Notes: generated by a model from the letters alone, not told the origin. DNA of 64,000 bases from CAYMYN01 sp964394665 (GCA_964394665.1 CAYMYN010000009.1:1-64000); one strand, 5' to 3'; shown: positions 44,301 through 53,041, numbered from the stretch's first letter. Program-made: numbers and translations.

Positions 44301-45018
44301 CCTCGCCCTCGCCGCCCGCCGCCCAGGCCCGCCGCGCGCGCCCGTCCGGCGCGCCCCCGCGGCCTGCGCCGCTCGCGCCGCCGCTCGCTCCGCTACTCGC
44401 TCCGCTACTCGCTCCGCCGTGCCGCGCGCCGTCCCGCGCCGCCAGGTGCGTGTTGCGCGGGCCGCGCGCCGCGCCGCTCCCGTCCCCGCGGGCCGCGCCC
44501 GCCAGGCCCGCCGGCGAGAGCGCCGCCAGCATCCGTCCGCGCTCGACCCGCCCGTGCAGCGCGACGAGCAGCCGCGGGTGGTCGACCAGCAGCACCAGCC
44601 CCTCCTGGTGCTCGGCCAGGGCCCGCGCGAGGTCGAACTGTTCCGGCTCGCCGAGGTCCGCCCCAAAGCGCCCCGGATCGCGCCCCAGGTGCCGGGCCGA
44701 GATCAGCTTGCAGAGGTTCGCGTACCCCCGCCGGTCCTGCACCAGCGCCACCACCCGCCCCTCGCCGTGGGGATCGCTGAGCTCGGCCCCCACGATCGGC
44801 CGCACGGCGCGCGCGCCCCGCCGCGGCTCCTGCTCCGCCATTCCCCGCGCCGCGAGCAGGAACTCGACCATCCCCGCCTGTCCGTCGAGGTCGGTCAGCG
44901 CCAGCGCCGGACACCCCAGCTCCGCCGCCCGCCCGAGCAACTCCCCGGGCCCATCGACCCCGGTCATCATCGAGTGCCACCCGTGCACCCGCAGCGGCAC
45001 ATACCCCTCGCCGCCCAC
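41347..45018 (-). CDS. Error-prone DNA polymerase III alpha subunit (DnaE2/ImuC-like)
   Basis: 1223 residues from the GTG at 45018 (GGGGAGG upstream; a GTG at 45024 is possible). Catalytic carboxylates are present: D488 and D490 in RPDIDLDFCW and D660 in KMDLLGNRALTVI. Other family motifs are CVGRGSAADSLVAYCL, FHLHPGG-like GLHPGGVVVAP, YQEDVMQVA, FGFCKAHAVTYGRISYRTAW and an OB-fold C-terminus (GRVTLRGWPAATRRV). The PHP domain is altered: the usual HVHS is RVHG. The length and KMDLLG fit DnaE2, used in SOS-type translesion mutagenesis with ImuA/ImuB. No ImuA or ImuB gene adjoins; a DinB-type polymerase lies 10 kb away. A low-complexity Gly-Ala-Ser insert lies near residues 200-216. Confidence 0.9.
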   Translation of the reverse strand: MGGEGYVPLRVHGWHSMMTGVDGPGELLGRAAELGCPALALTDLDGQAGMVEFLLAARGMAEQEPRRGARAVRPIVGAELSDPHGEGRVVALVQDRRGYANLCKLISARHLGRDPGRFGADLGEPEQFDLARALAEHQEGLVLLVDHPRLLVALHGRVERGRMLAALSPAGLAGAARGDGSGAARGPRNTHLAARDGARHGGASSGASSGASGGASGAGRGGAPDGRARRAWAAGGEGEGPEDEAHQLEPPKAPPPARAVAAGELLAAARAVGVAVVAVPDVYCAREAGWAVHRARVAVKHNALRADLPEGWVAQRPAHLLPFEELCRLYANVPDVAGAWKVEAPAGVPACVARTLAVAESCAYVPELGGVLFPRVELEAGETAYSKLSGLALEGARRRYRPLRPEVLRRLDHELTTIEDLGFAPYFLLVQKIRDWAAREGIPCVGRGSAADSLVAYCLELTDADPLRYRLIFERFLNPARRDRPDIDLDFCWRRRDAVIEHVYELFGATRTAMISTLNTCGLRAAFRETALTEGLPPSEVNRWSRRLPHALPPAQELAGSAEGAMHLERALGATHLERALRATPELREFPSDDPRWRRVLRLAERLEGAPRHFGLHPGGVVVAPGAITDFAACQRAAKGVVVTQLDKDGVEALGLVKMDLLGNRALTVIDDCTRELRARGIEVDLEAIDEQDPDTARTLREGRTIACFQVESPGMRNLLQQTGAADMDAVIQAVALIRPGPAASGMKDAYVRRFRGLEPPTPPHPRLTELLWDAQGVLLYQEDVMQVAALLAGMDLAEADLLRRALQKRRAEELEGLARRFLAGCARNGVTAQEARGVWELVANFAAFGFCKAHAVTYGRISYRTAWLKTHFPAVFLTAFLASHTGYYAERVYVEEARRLGVPILAPDVNQSGLEHAVEWRAGIPALRLGLGLVKGLTQRTLEALLAARASGGPFLSLPDLLERSGARTDEAQALIQCGALDAFDRTRPELLWRLHLLRAPERRAPRDAARLPGAPLDPATLAACRATPRSRTDERIANARSQSGGWSAGLGGLARLGAGESASLFPTPESPALALPALPDLGPKERGYLEWELLGLTLAAHPTRLFPCPADERLAAARAPGRPALGARPVNPIPCARLASLPGGRVTLRGWPAATRRVRTADGRWMRFLTLEDESGLAEAVLFPDVYERDGHRLAEFGTLCLTGIVQDQLGACTLAVERVW
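43281..43334 (-). repeat. 27-bp direct repeat inside the DnaE2-like gene
   Basis: CGCGCTCGAGGTGC recurs at 43281 and 43308 within a 27-base unit, giving the duplicated peptide HLERALGAT-HLERALRAT. It is in frame and sits in a variable loop after the palm motifs, so it looks like a recent in-frame duplication. Confidence 0.75.
44372..44419 (-). repeat. 12-bp tandem repeat inside the DnaE2-like gene
   Basis: Four copies of a 12-base unit (CTCGCTCCGCTA, two exact and two variant) encode a Gly-Ala-Ser-Ser/Gly tetrapeptide repeat in the polymerase PHP region. The unit length keeps the frame. Confidence 0.85.
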
Positions 45019-45447
45019 CCTCACCCCCTCCCCGCGAGCTCGCCCCGCCCTTCCGCCCCCGCCGCCCAGGCGCGAACTCGAGTCATCGGGCAACGGAGCC
45101 GCTCCAGGCCAAAGCAGGTCATCGGGGCACCCTCGCCCGCGCCACCCTAACGCAGCCCGAACGGCCCGTCCAGGCCCGCCCTCGAAGCGGCTTCCTACCC
45201 AGGCCCACCCCTTCGAGGCCTTCCAGCCTGCTCTCGCAGCCCTGGGGCCGCACACCGTCCTCTCGCCGGTGTCTCCTCCGCGCGATCTTTTGCGTCTCCG
45301 CAGGGGATTCACGCGCCGCCGAATGTCGACCTCGCGATGGAGGAGGCGGCGGTCGGGGTGCCGCTGGGGCTTGACGGTCTCCTTACGCGGGGTCACCCTG
45401 GGCCGGCGGGGTGGGCCTCGCGCGGCGATGGAATCCGGAGGGAAACC
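45019..45447. other. 429-base divergent intergenic region
   Basis: No gene is supported. It contains the candidate promoter box of the polymerase gene, an in-frame ATG at 45337 upstream of the sigma-like gene (no ribosome binding site; the extra residues are not protein-like), and GGAGGG at 45437-45442 serving the chosen TTG start. No clear repeats or RNA structures were seen. Confidence 0.4.
45144..45149 (-). promoter_or_regulatory. Candidate -10 box (GT-TAGGGT)
   Basis: GTTAGGGT on the minus strand lies about 125 bases before the DnaE2-like start. It is a weaker member of the TAnnnT box family. Confidence 0.2.
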
Positions 45448-46065
45448 TTGAGCGACTGGGAGGCGCCGCGGTCGCCTGCGGAGGGATCCGGGGGAAAGGA
45501 GTTTCCCGGTTCCGAGGCGCTGCGGGGGCGCAGTCCGATGGAGGTGCTGCATCGGCTCCTCGATCACGATCCTTTCGAGCTGCAAGGGCGCAGCGTGGGC
45601 AGGTTGGAGGCGCGCGCGCTGCTGCTCGCCGAGCGACGCGTCTATCTGCGGACACTGGCGCGGGTGGCGTATGCGGCGCCCAAGTATCGGGGCGTGCCGC
45701 CCCTCGACGAATGGCTCGAGGGGCGGATCGATCAGGCGATCGAGGAGATTCTGGAGGAGGACCTCGAGGCCGAGCTCTCGGGGGAGCCGCTCGCGGTACC
45801 CTACGAGAGCCGCCTGGTGTCCCTCTCGGAGAGCCTGGGCCTGGAGATCGGGATGACGCGCCGAGCCTGCTTGCGCTTCAATGCTCTCCCCGATCGTGCG
45901 CGTCGGGCTTTCTTCGCGGTCGCGATCCAGGGCAAGACGGTCCATCGTTACGTGGCCGAGGGCCAGGGTCCGCCGCTGACCGTGGTCGCCGACCTGCGCC
46001 TCGCCCTCGACGCCCTCTCGGCTCCCGCGGCGGGCGACGACCTGGATCTGTGGGAGGTGACCTGA
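45448..46065 (+). CDS. Possible sigma-70-like regulatory protein
   Basis: 205 residues from a TTG at 45448, chosen because GGAGGG lies six bases upstream. The central part (RRVYLRTLARVAYAAPKY, PPLDEWLEGRIDQAIEEILE) resembles sigma region 2 of extracytoplasmic sigma factors. After a Glu-rich linker, RFNALPDRARRAFFAVAIQG and the following KTVHRYVAEG and LRLALDALS resemble region 4 with its HTH. The similarity is by pattern only and weak. Its stop overlaps the next start by one base (TGATG), so the next protein could be a partner. A dedicated planctomycetal regulator is the main inference. Confidence 0.5.
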   Translation: MSDWEAPRSPAEGSGGKEFPGSEALRGRSPMEVLHRLLDHDPFELQGRSVGRLEARALLLAERRVYLRTLARVAYAAPKYRGVPPLDEWLEGRIDQAIEEILEEDLEAELSGEPLAVPYESRLVSLSESLGLEIGMTRRACLRFNALPDRARRAFFAVAIQGKTVHRYVAEGQGPPLTVVADLRLALDALSAPAAGDDLDLWEVT

Positions 46066-46997
46066 TGAGTTCCGAGCCCCTGGCCCTCGATCCGATCCTG
46101 GAGGAACTGCTGCACGAGGTCGCCCGCGATCCGCGCTCGAGCCTCCTGCGCGTCGAGCGCCCGGCCCGCCCCACCCGCTGGACCGACTCCTGGGACGCCC
46201 TCTCCCGCTGGCACCCCGGCCTGACCTCGGCCGAAAGGGAGATCCTCGACGTCCACCGCGCCGAATTCGCCACCCTCCTCCTCCGCCGCTGGGCCCTGGA
46301 AATGGAACTGCGGCCGCCGCCGGCCCAGTTCATGGTCCGGACCTCGACTGCGAAGCAGCCTGCCGTGCCCTTGGATCCCGAGGAACTCGACCGACGGGCA
46401 TCCCAGTACGCAGAGGAGCCGAGCGAGGGCCTCGCGTCGGCGGCCCTCTTCGAAGCGCTGCCCTCCAGCCTCCAACTCTCCTCGGAGCAGCTCTCGTCCT
46501 TGGTCACGACGGCTGCGCGGATCCACCCCACTTCGGCCGCGCGCATCCATTCAGCCCTCGATCTGGTCCGGCTCGGTCAGCGGCGAACCGCGATCGGAGT
46601 CCTGCACCGGCTCCTGGCCATCGAGCAGCGCCCCGAACTGCGCGCCCTCTGCTGGCAGAACCTGGCCTACGCCCACGGGGACGACTGGCGTCCGGGGGAC
46701 CTGGTCGAGTGGTATCGGAAGGCTGCGCAGCTTGACGCCCCCAGGCTGGATGCTCTCTGCGCGTGGCTCCTGTTCGCCGCTCAAGCCGGAATGGTGGATC
46801 AGGTCAAGGGGGCCGCGCTGGTCCTTGACGCGACGTTCCTTCCGGATGACCCGAGGATCGCGCTGCATGTCATGCACCAACGACGAACTCGATCCGATGG
46901 TCGGTGGGCGACTCGAGACCTTGCCAACCTGCTCATCGATGACTGCGACAAGTTCATCGGCGCGACTGCCGGGAGAGTGTTGAATGCACTCCGATAG
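46065..46997 (+). CDS. Helical-repeat protein coupled to the sigma-like gene
   Basis: 310 residues from the ATG at 46065 with GGGAGG eight bases upstream. No signal peptide. The N-terminal half (LDPILEELLHEVARDPRSSL, GLTSAEREILDVHRAEFATL) and C-terminal half (ALDLVRLGQRRTAIGVLHRL, LRALCWQNLAYAHGDDWRPG, LVEWYRKAAQLDAPRLDALC) are helical and TPR-like. No Cys/His zinc motif typical of ZAS anti-sigma factors is seen. It overlaps the preceding gene by one base and the following tiny gene by 14 bases. A regulatory partner of the sigma-like protein is possible; function unknown. Confidence 0.62.
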   Translation: MSSEPLALDPILEELLHEVARDPRSSLLRVERPARPTRWTDSWDALSRWHPGLTSAEREILDVHRAEFATLLLRRWALEMELRPPPAQFMVRTSTAKQPAVPLDPEELDRRASQYAEEPSEGLASAALFEALPSSLQLSSEQLSSLVTTAARIHPTSAARIHSALDLVRLGQRRTAIGVLHRLLAIEQRPELRALCWQNLAYAHGDDWRPGDLVEWYRKAAQLDAPRLDALCAWLLFAAQAGMVDQVKGAALVLDATFLPDDPRIALHVMHQRRTRSDGRWATRDLANLLIDDCDKFIGATAGRVLNALR

Positions 46998-47196
46998 ACC
47001 CCGACTACTTAGCTGCCTGTTACACGTGCTGCTGATTGCGAGCCTAGGATGTGGCTCGATCTCCGCGTTTGCGCAGGGGGTCGGCGGCATCCCCCGCTCG
47101 ACGTTGCCTGAGGTTCCAGGTGTCGAGGTACCCCGCAGCCACCCGGGGGTAGCGCCTGTGAAGCCCGTTCCTCCGCCAATCCGGATCCACTTCTGA
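46984..47196 (+). CDS. Tiny secreted Pro-rich protein
   Basis: 70 residues from the ATG at 46984, inside the end of the preceding gene. A signal peptide with a good hydrophobic core (LLSCLLHVLLIASLG) and an Ala-Phe-Ala cleavage site leaves a mature peptide of about 39 residues rich in Pro and Val (IPRSTLPEVPGVEV, PVKPVPPP). The local DNA is less GC-rich than the surroundings. It could be a small surface or signalling peptide processed with the large protein encoded 29 bases downstream. No family recognised. Confidence 0.55.
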   Translation: MHSDRPRLLSCLLHVLLIASLGCGSISAFAQGVGGIPRSTLPEVPGVEVPRSHPGVAPVKPVPPPIRIHF

Positions 47197-47225
47197 AGAC
47201 GCCGCACATACGGCACCGGTTCTCG

Positions 47226-50200
47226 ATGACCTCCACGAGTCGAAGCAAGCTCCTGGTGGGCTCCGCGCTCCTACTCGCCCTGATCGCCGCCGGCTGGTAC
47301 ATCCAGTCGAAGTCTGCGCCAAGTCCGCAGGGAGCCAGCGCCGGAGCGGGTCCTTCGACCGCGGCCCCCGAGCCACCAACCGACGCGGGCTTCGATCCGG
47401 CCACGGACATCGAACCCAGTGCTGTCGAGCAGGGGGTGGAGCGCGGGACGCTCGAGAGTCCCACTGCGATCACACGGATCCCGGGCGCGAATCCCGATCG
47501 CGTGCTGGGTCAAGGTACGCAGGTCGTCGATCGCGAGGGGCTGCCTATCGCCGACGCCTGGGTGAGCTGGAGTGCAAGGGACGGGATGGAACTCGGGCGT
47601 GCCCTCGAGCGCGACCACGGAGCGATCCTGGCCCGCGGCATCCATGCGCGCACGGACTCGGAGGGGAAGTTCCAATTGAACGTCCCCGACCTCGAAGTCG
47701 AGAGCGGGGGCGTCGTGTGGGTGAGCCACGTCGCTCACCGGCCGGCGTGGTTCGTCATCGATCATCCGACGGACATCCCCACGAGCATCGCGCTGGCCGG
47801 AGCAGGTCCTCTGCGCGTGATCGTCGTCGATGCAGATGGGCGGCCGGTTCCGGGTGCCGGGGTGATCACCTTCCTCACCGACCAACCCACGAGCGTGGAG
47901 GGCGCGGGCCTCGCTCCTGCCGTGCACGCGGCCTTCGTGCGGAGCGCGACGACCGACGACGAGGGACGGGCGGTGCTCCCTCCTGCGCTGGCCGAGCAAC
48001 ACGCCCTAGCGTTCGCGGGAGGATTGCGTTCGGCGCCCTTCTACGGACGCGCTCCCGGTGAGATCCGGCTGCAAGTAGGGGAGTGGTCCTGGGTGCAGGG
48101 CACGGTCCGGGCCATGGGCGACGTCGACCTAGGCGCGGGCTTGTCCGTGACTACGGCCGCCTGGGCTCCTGCGGCGTGGAAGACCCTCGGACGAGTCTCC
48201 GTGCGCGAGGACGGCACGTTCGGTCCGACCGCGGTCGCACATGATCCGGAGTTGCACCTCATGTTGCGGCTCGAGGGCCCCGGGGTGCTGCCGTTCGAGC
48301 GCACGCTGTTCTTTCCTCCCGCGGGCTCGACCAACGAAGTGACCCTCGAGGCCCATCCAGCGCTCAGCCTGCCCGTGCAGGTCGTGGACGAGGTTGGAGC
48401 GCCCCTCCAACTGGCAGACCTGCGGGCGTGGTGGCAGAAGGACGGCGCCTGGATCCATGCCCATGCCCGGACCGATGCCGAGGGGTCGGCTACGCTCGCG
48501 ATCCGACCCGGTGAAATCCACCTCCAGTGCCAGAGGCGCGGTTTCGCGGATCAAGCCCTGCCTGGACGGCTGATCGACCGTGCTCTCGAAGAGCCGATCC
48601 GGATTCAGCTGGAGCGCGCCGGTGTGATCACGGGTCGAGTCCAGCGTGAGGGCGAGCCGGTTCGGACGTTTCTGGTGGAGTACTGGATCCCGGGCGGCTC
48701 CAACTCCGGCTCGCACCACGAGCAGGACCAGGTCGACGGGGCGTTCCGCATCGAGGGGGCACCGCTCGGTGAGGTCGTGGTGCACGTCGTGGTACCGGGC
48801 TGGCCGCCTAGCCCGTTCCACCGGGTGTTGGTGGAGCCGGGGATCGAGAGCGAGGTGCTCGTCGAGATGCCCCCCCGCCTGGTGGGCCGCGGCCAGGTCG
48901 TCGATGCCGCCACCGGGGACCCGCTGCCCGGGGGAACGGTCGGCACCTGGATCCTCGAGAATTCTCGTCTCTCGCGACCCACGGGGATCCAGGCGATGGT
49001 GGAGGCCCAGGGGAACTTCGAGATCCTGGGCCTGGCGCCGGGATCGAACTTCCTCGTGATCGATGCGCCCGGGTACGCCCAACTGCACCGGCCCGTTCAA
49101 GCCCAGGGTGCTGGCCCGGTGGACCTCGGTCGTTTCGCGCTGGTCCGCGAGGCGGACTTGACGGTGCGCCTGGTCGGGCCCGAGCACCTGGATCCCACCG
49201 CCTGCCATGTCCGCATCACCGGCGCGCCCGCCGACCAGGCGCGCCCGTTCGGCGTCGACTCGACGGTGGTGTTCCCTGGGTACGCGGCGGGACGCGTGTC
49301 CGTTACCGTCACCCTCCCCGACGGCACCCGACTGCGCGAGGCGAAGAGCTTTCGTGGTGGGGTGCCCGGGACGCTCGAGGTCGTGGTCGACGACTGGGGC
49401 ACCGACGCCCTCGCGGTCGAGGTCGAGGGCTTGGAGGCCGTGGATGGCTCTCCATTCCTGTTTAGCTCCACCGAGATCAGCGAGGATTCCAATCGGGATC
49501 GCATCGTCGACCTCGTCGCTGGGCGGGCGCTCATTCCCGGTCCCTTCGGCGACGTGGTTTGGATCAACCTCTGGGACGGGCGGGGTTCGATTCTGTTGTC
49601 CCGGCTGATCACCCGCGCGGAGCGTGCTTCCGGCCACGTCAAGTTGCGATTCCAGGACGAGCGCGTGACCCTGCGGTTGATCGATCGACGGCGCGACCCG
49701 ATCGCCGCTGCTGCGGTCTTCGTTGGGAGCATCCCCAGCAGCGGGTGGTACGCCGAGGGCCGCACCGATTCAGGAGGCCGCGTTCGGCTGGCGCTTCCCC
49801 CCCGCGGCAGGCTCCTGCTCCACGCGCGCTTTGCCGCTGGAGGTGGCATGGCGGACGTCGAGTTGCAGGCCGTCCCCCGCGACGGCCGCGAGCTCGAGCT
49901 CGTGCTGGACCCCGATGCCGAGCTGCAGGTGCGTTTTCACGACGGTGATGTTCCTCTGCACGGGGTTCGCGCGTTCCTGTTCGGCACTGGCGGCACCCGA
50001 TCTCTGGCCCTGAGTGGCTCCGACGCCTCGGGCCTGGCGTCCTCCGGGCCGATCGGGGCGGGCAAGTACCACCTCGAGGCCAAGGAGCACGATCTTTGGC
50101 CGATCTTCGAGCCGCTCGAGCTCCGCCCCGGGCCCAATGAGCGCAGCGTCGAGATCCGGCGTCTGGGCGGATTGAAGCTCGAGGCGCGCTGGCCGGGTGG

Positions 50201-50462
50201 GGTAGCGCTCGAGGGCGCCCGGGCCTCGTTGCGCTCGGTGGAGTTCGGGCGCGACGTGGCCGACTGGATCGCCGCGGGCAAGCTACCCGCGCCCGCTGGT
50301 GGGCTCGTGACGGACGAGCGGGGGGAGCTGCGGATCGGTGGATTGCCCAATGGGGCCTATCGCTACACCCTGGTCGCCCCCGATGGCCGCGTCGCGAGCG
50401 GCGAGGTGGACGTGCCGCCCCACGCGGAGGGACGGGCCGTGGTGACGTTCGCGCCGCAGTGA
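47226..50462 (+). CDS. Large membrane-anchored CarboxypepD_reg-like repeat protein
   Basis: 1078 residues from the ATG at 47226. One N-terminal helix (about 9-26, LLVGSALLLALIAAGWYI) anchors or exports it, followed by an Ala/Pro linker and then many beta-sandwich modules of the carboxypeptidase-regulatory type: VVDREGLPIADAWVSW, VVDADGRPVPGAGVITF, VVDEVGAPLQLADLRAWW, GVITGRVQREGEPVRTF and QVVDAATGDPLPGGTVG. Each is followed by a DEGR/TDSEGKF-type turn. No catalytic motif is seen. Third-position GC looks somewhat looser than in neighbouring genes. It is the last gene of the cluster starting at 45448 and resembles the protein at 10686-12251. Confidence 0.75.
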   Translation: MTSTSRSKLLVGSALLLALIAAGWYIQSKSAPSPQGASAGAGPSTAAPEPPTDAGFDPATDIEPSAVEQGVERGTLESPTAITRIPGANPDRVLGQGTQVVDREGLPIADAWVSWSARDGMELGRALERDHGAILARGIHARTDSEGKFQLNVPDLEVESGGVVWVSHVAHRPAWFVIDHPTDIPTSIALAGAGPLRVIVVDADGRPVPGAGVITFLTDQPTSVEGAGLAPAVHAAFVRSATTDDEGRAVLPPALAEQHALAFAGGLRSAPFYGRAPGEIRLQVGEWSWVQGTVRAMGDVDLGAGLSVTTAAWAPAAWKTLGRVSVREDGTFGPTAVAHDPELHLMLRLEGPGVLPFERTLFFPPAGSTNEVTLEAHPALSLPVQVVDEVGAPLQLADLRAWWQKDGAWIHAHARTDAEGSATLAIRPGEIHLQCQRRGFADQALPGRLIDRALEEPIRIQLERAGVITGRVQREGEPVRTFLVEYWIPGGSNSGSHHEQDQVDGAFRIEGAPLGEVVVHVVVPGWPPSPFHRVLVEPGIESEVLVEMPPRLVGRGQVVDAATGDPLPGGTVGTWILENSRLSRPTGIQAMVEAQGNFEILGLAPGSNFLVIDAPGYAQLHRPVQAQGAGPVDLGRFALVREADLTVRLVGPEHLDPTACHVRITGAPADQARPFGVDSTVVFPGYAAGRVSVTVTLPDGTRLREAKSFRGGVPGTLEVVVDDWGTDALAVEVEGLEAVDGSPFLFSSTEISEDSNRDRIVDLVAGRALIPGPFGDVVWINLWDGRGSILLSRLITRAERASGHVKLRFQDERVTLRLIDRRRDPIAAAAVFVGSIPSSGWYAEGRTDSGGRVRLALPPRGRLLLHARFAAGGGMADVELQAVPRDGRELELVLDPDAELQVRFHDGDVPLHGVRAFLFGTGGTRSLALSGSDASGLASSGPIGAGKYHLEAKEHDLWPIFEPLELRPGPNERSVEIRRLGGLKLEARWPGGVALEGARASLRSVEFGRDVADWIAAGKLPAPAGGLVTDERGELRIGGLPNGAYRYTLVAPDGRVASGEVDVPPHAEGRAVVTFAPQ

Positions 50463-50477
50463 GCGGGGCCGTTTCTC

Positions 50478-52951
50478 TCAGCGGGGGAGCCGCTCGCGCA
50501 ATCGTTCGGCCGCCGCCGCGCGCTCGGGCTCCGGGGCGCTGTNNNNNNNNNNCGATCGGTTCTTCGAGGCCCGTTGCGTGGCGGAGGGATTCGGCGGCGG
50601 CGAGGCGGGTGAAGGGGGTGGGGGAGAGCAGGGCTTCGAGCAGCAGGGGGCGCGCGGGGGGGTGCGGGGCGAGGGCCAGGCAGGCGACGGCGCGCAGGGG
50701 GTTTTCGGGGTGCGCCGGGTCCTGGGGGGCGGCGGCGAGGCGGGTCAGGGTTTCGAGGGCCGGGGGATCGGCGAGGCGGCCCAGGGTGAGGACGAGCTCC
50801 TCCTCCAGGGGGATCGGCGGGTCGATGCGCGTGCCGCCGCCGCGGATGCCCCAGGAGGCATGGCCGAGCAGGACCTCGGCCAGGGAATCGGCGGCGGCGT
50901 GGACGGTGGCCTCGTCGGTGCGCGGGCGGCGGCGCAGGTCGAGCAGGATGCGGCGGAGCTGGGCGGCGAGCACGTCGCTGGACACGTCCGCGAGCAGCGG
51001 ATTGGCTCCGATGGCGCGGGCGAAGTCGATCAGGGCGCGCAGGGCGGCCTCCTGCTCGGGCTCGGGGCCGCCGGCCAGGGCGACGCGCACCGTCTGGCGG
51101 GCCCGCAGGCGCAGGCGCACGGCGATCGACGCGCCGCCGGGCTGGGCCGCGGGGGAGAGGTGGGGCAACAGGGCGTGCAGCTCGGCGGGCGCGAGCTCCG
51201 CTCCGGCGGCCAGGGTGCGCAGGGCGAGCAGGGCGAGGTGGCGCTCGGCGGACGAACCGCCGCCGGGCGGGCGCGCGGCCCAGGCGGCGAGCAGCGCGCG
51301 GCAGATCGGGATCCGGCGCGGGTCGAGGTCGTGGGCGAGCAGCTCGAGGGCGCGCGCGGCCAGCTCGAGCGGCTGGGCCGGATCGCCCAGCAGGGCCAGG
51401 CACGCGGCGGCCCGGCGCTCGGGCGGCAGGTGCGCCAGGGCATGGGCGCGGACCTGGAGCTCGGCGGCGCCCTCGTGCGCGAGCTCGTCCAGGAGGGCGA
51501 GGCCACGCTCGCCGCACTCGGCCACGGTCTCGATCCACAGGAGCTGGGCGGGGGGGAGCAACCCGCCCAGGCCCGCGCTGCCGAAGCGCGGCCCCGGGGC
51601 GCGCCGGGGGGCGCCGCTGCCGCGCAGGGCCAGCACGTCGCGCTGCGCCCGCTCGTCGAGGTCCAGGCGGGCGCGGGCCAGGGTGGCGAGCTGGGCCACG
51701 AGCAGGCCCCGGGCGCCCGTTCCCGCGACCCGATCGGCGGTCAGGGGCGTGGCGGGGACTCGCTCGCGGAAGGACTGCGGCCGCGAGCGCGCCGCGGCTT
51801 CGAGGGAGTCGAGGAAACGCGCCAGCTCGCGATCCGCCGGGCCGGCGGGGATGCGCGCCAGGGCCGCGAGGGCGCCGACCAACAGGTCCGAGTCGTCCGC
51901 GCCGCGGGCTCGCTGGGCGAGAGCGAGCACCGGGCCCAGTCCCTCCCGCGCGCGCAGGCGACCCAGGGCCGCCGCCAGGGCCACGCAGCGCATGGGATCG
52001 GTCTCGCGCTCCAGGCGTCGCGCCAACGGCGCGGCATCCAGCAAGCCGCGCTGGGGACCGAGGGCCGCCAGGGCGCGCACCAGCACCACGTCGTCGTCGC
52101 TCGTCGCCGCCAGCACGACCAGCGCGCGCGCTGCGTCCCGCGTGCCGTAGCGCCCCAAAGCCGCGACGGCGTTGCGGCGCGTGAACGGGTCGGGGTGCTG
52201 GGTGTAGGCGCGCAGCAGCTCGAAGGCCTCCTCGCCCAGGAGGAAGAGGCGCGCGCCGAAANNNNNNNNNNGCGGTGGCTTCCGGGCTACCCGAGTCGGG
52301 GTTGGCGGTGAGCTCGGCCAGCACGCAGGCCGAGAGCAGGCGCCGGCGCGCGTCCGGCGCGGGCAGCGGCCGGCGCCAGGCGCGCGAGTCGGCGCGCACC
52401 CGCGCGCGCACGTCGTCGCACAGGGCCTCGAGGCCGCGCTGGGCGCGCGCGACCTCGAGCAGGGGCAGGACGGGCTCGCCCAGCTCGACCAGGTGCGCGG
52501 TGACCTCCGGGCCGCTCACCAGGGCCGGGTGCAGCAGGCGCCGCAGCAGGGTCGAGACCGAGATCCAGTACAGCGGCTCGCTGCTCGCCGGAAGCGCCGC
52601 CGAATCGCCCGTGCGCGGTTCGACGATCTCGGGCCAACCCCCTCGCACCCACTCGAGGTGCGCCGCCAGGTCCCAGGTCAGGATGCGCAGCAGCCCGAAG
52701 CTCGAGCCCAGGCCGCGCTCGAGCTCGACCACCCGCAGGGGCGCGCGCGTGTGGCCGGCATCCTCGGTCCCCGGCGTGCTCGGGAAGAGCGGCTCCGCGC
52801 GCGGCGTGAGCGCGGGAAAGGCGCGACCCCACTCCAGGGCCGAGCCCGGCGGGATCGAGACGTCGAGGTCGAGCCGCCCGCGGCCCGCCGCGAAGGCCGC
52901 GCCGACGAGGGCCAGCGACGCGCCGGCCACGAGCGCGCGGATCGGCGACAT
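50478..52951 (-). CDS. Secreted HEAT-repeat protein, interrupted by two assembly gaps
   Basis: The ATG at 52951 opens a signal peptide (MSPIRALVAGASLALVGAAFAA) and runs in frame to the gap at 52262-52271. After the gap the coding frame differs, with Ala/Leu/Arg-rich HEAT-like repeats (ALGRYGTRDAARALVVLAAT, LLVGALAALARIPAGPADRE, LALAPHPPARPLLLEALL) running to the second gap at 50543-50552. A third frame then ends at the TGA at 50478 (ERLRERLPR). Ten-N gaps have arbitrary length, so the frame changes are probably artefacts and one gene of at least 820 codons is most likely. Probably an extracytoplasmic scaffold; function unknown. Confidence 0.7.
50543..50552. other. Assembly gap (10 Ns)
   Basis: Ten consecutive Ns interrupt the HEAT-repeat gene near its 3' end; the true gap length is unknown. 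Confidence 0.99.
52262..52271. other. Assembly gap (10 Ns)
   Basis: Ten consecutive Ns interrupt the HEAT-repeat gene near its 5' part; the reading frame on the two sides differs. Confidence 0.99.
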
Positions 52952-53041
52952 GCTGGGCCCTACCCACCGCCTGAGAGCGGGCGACGCCGGAGGCGGGATT
53001 TTCCGGGCCCCCCCGCGCTGGGAGCCCTCGAGTCGGGCGGA

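Noticed and set aside
44372..44419. Possible insertion or recombination site
   Set aside because: The 12-bp repeats keep the polymerase frame and encode a simple tetrapeptide repeat; no mobile element borders are seen.
39655..45150. 1831-codon plus-strand frame, the longest open frame in the window
   Set aside because: It overlaps three genes with clear motifs (amidinotransferase-like, EAL-HDOD and DnaE2-like). The translation is low-complexity Arg/Ala/Pro with no domain. Length alone is not evidence at this GC.
45337..45447. Upstream ATG extension of the sigma-like protein
   Set aside because: The extra residues are Gly/Pro-rich with no conservation signal, and the TTG at 45448 has a clear GGAGGG.
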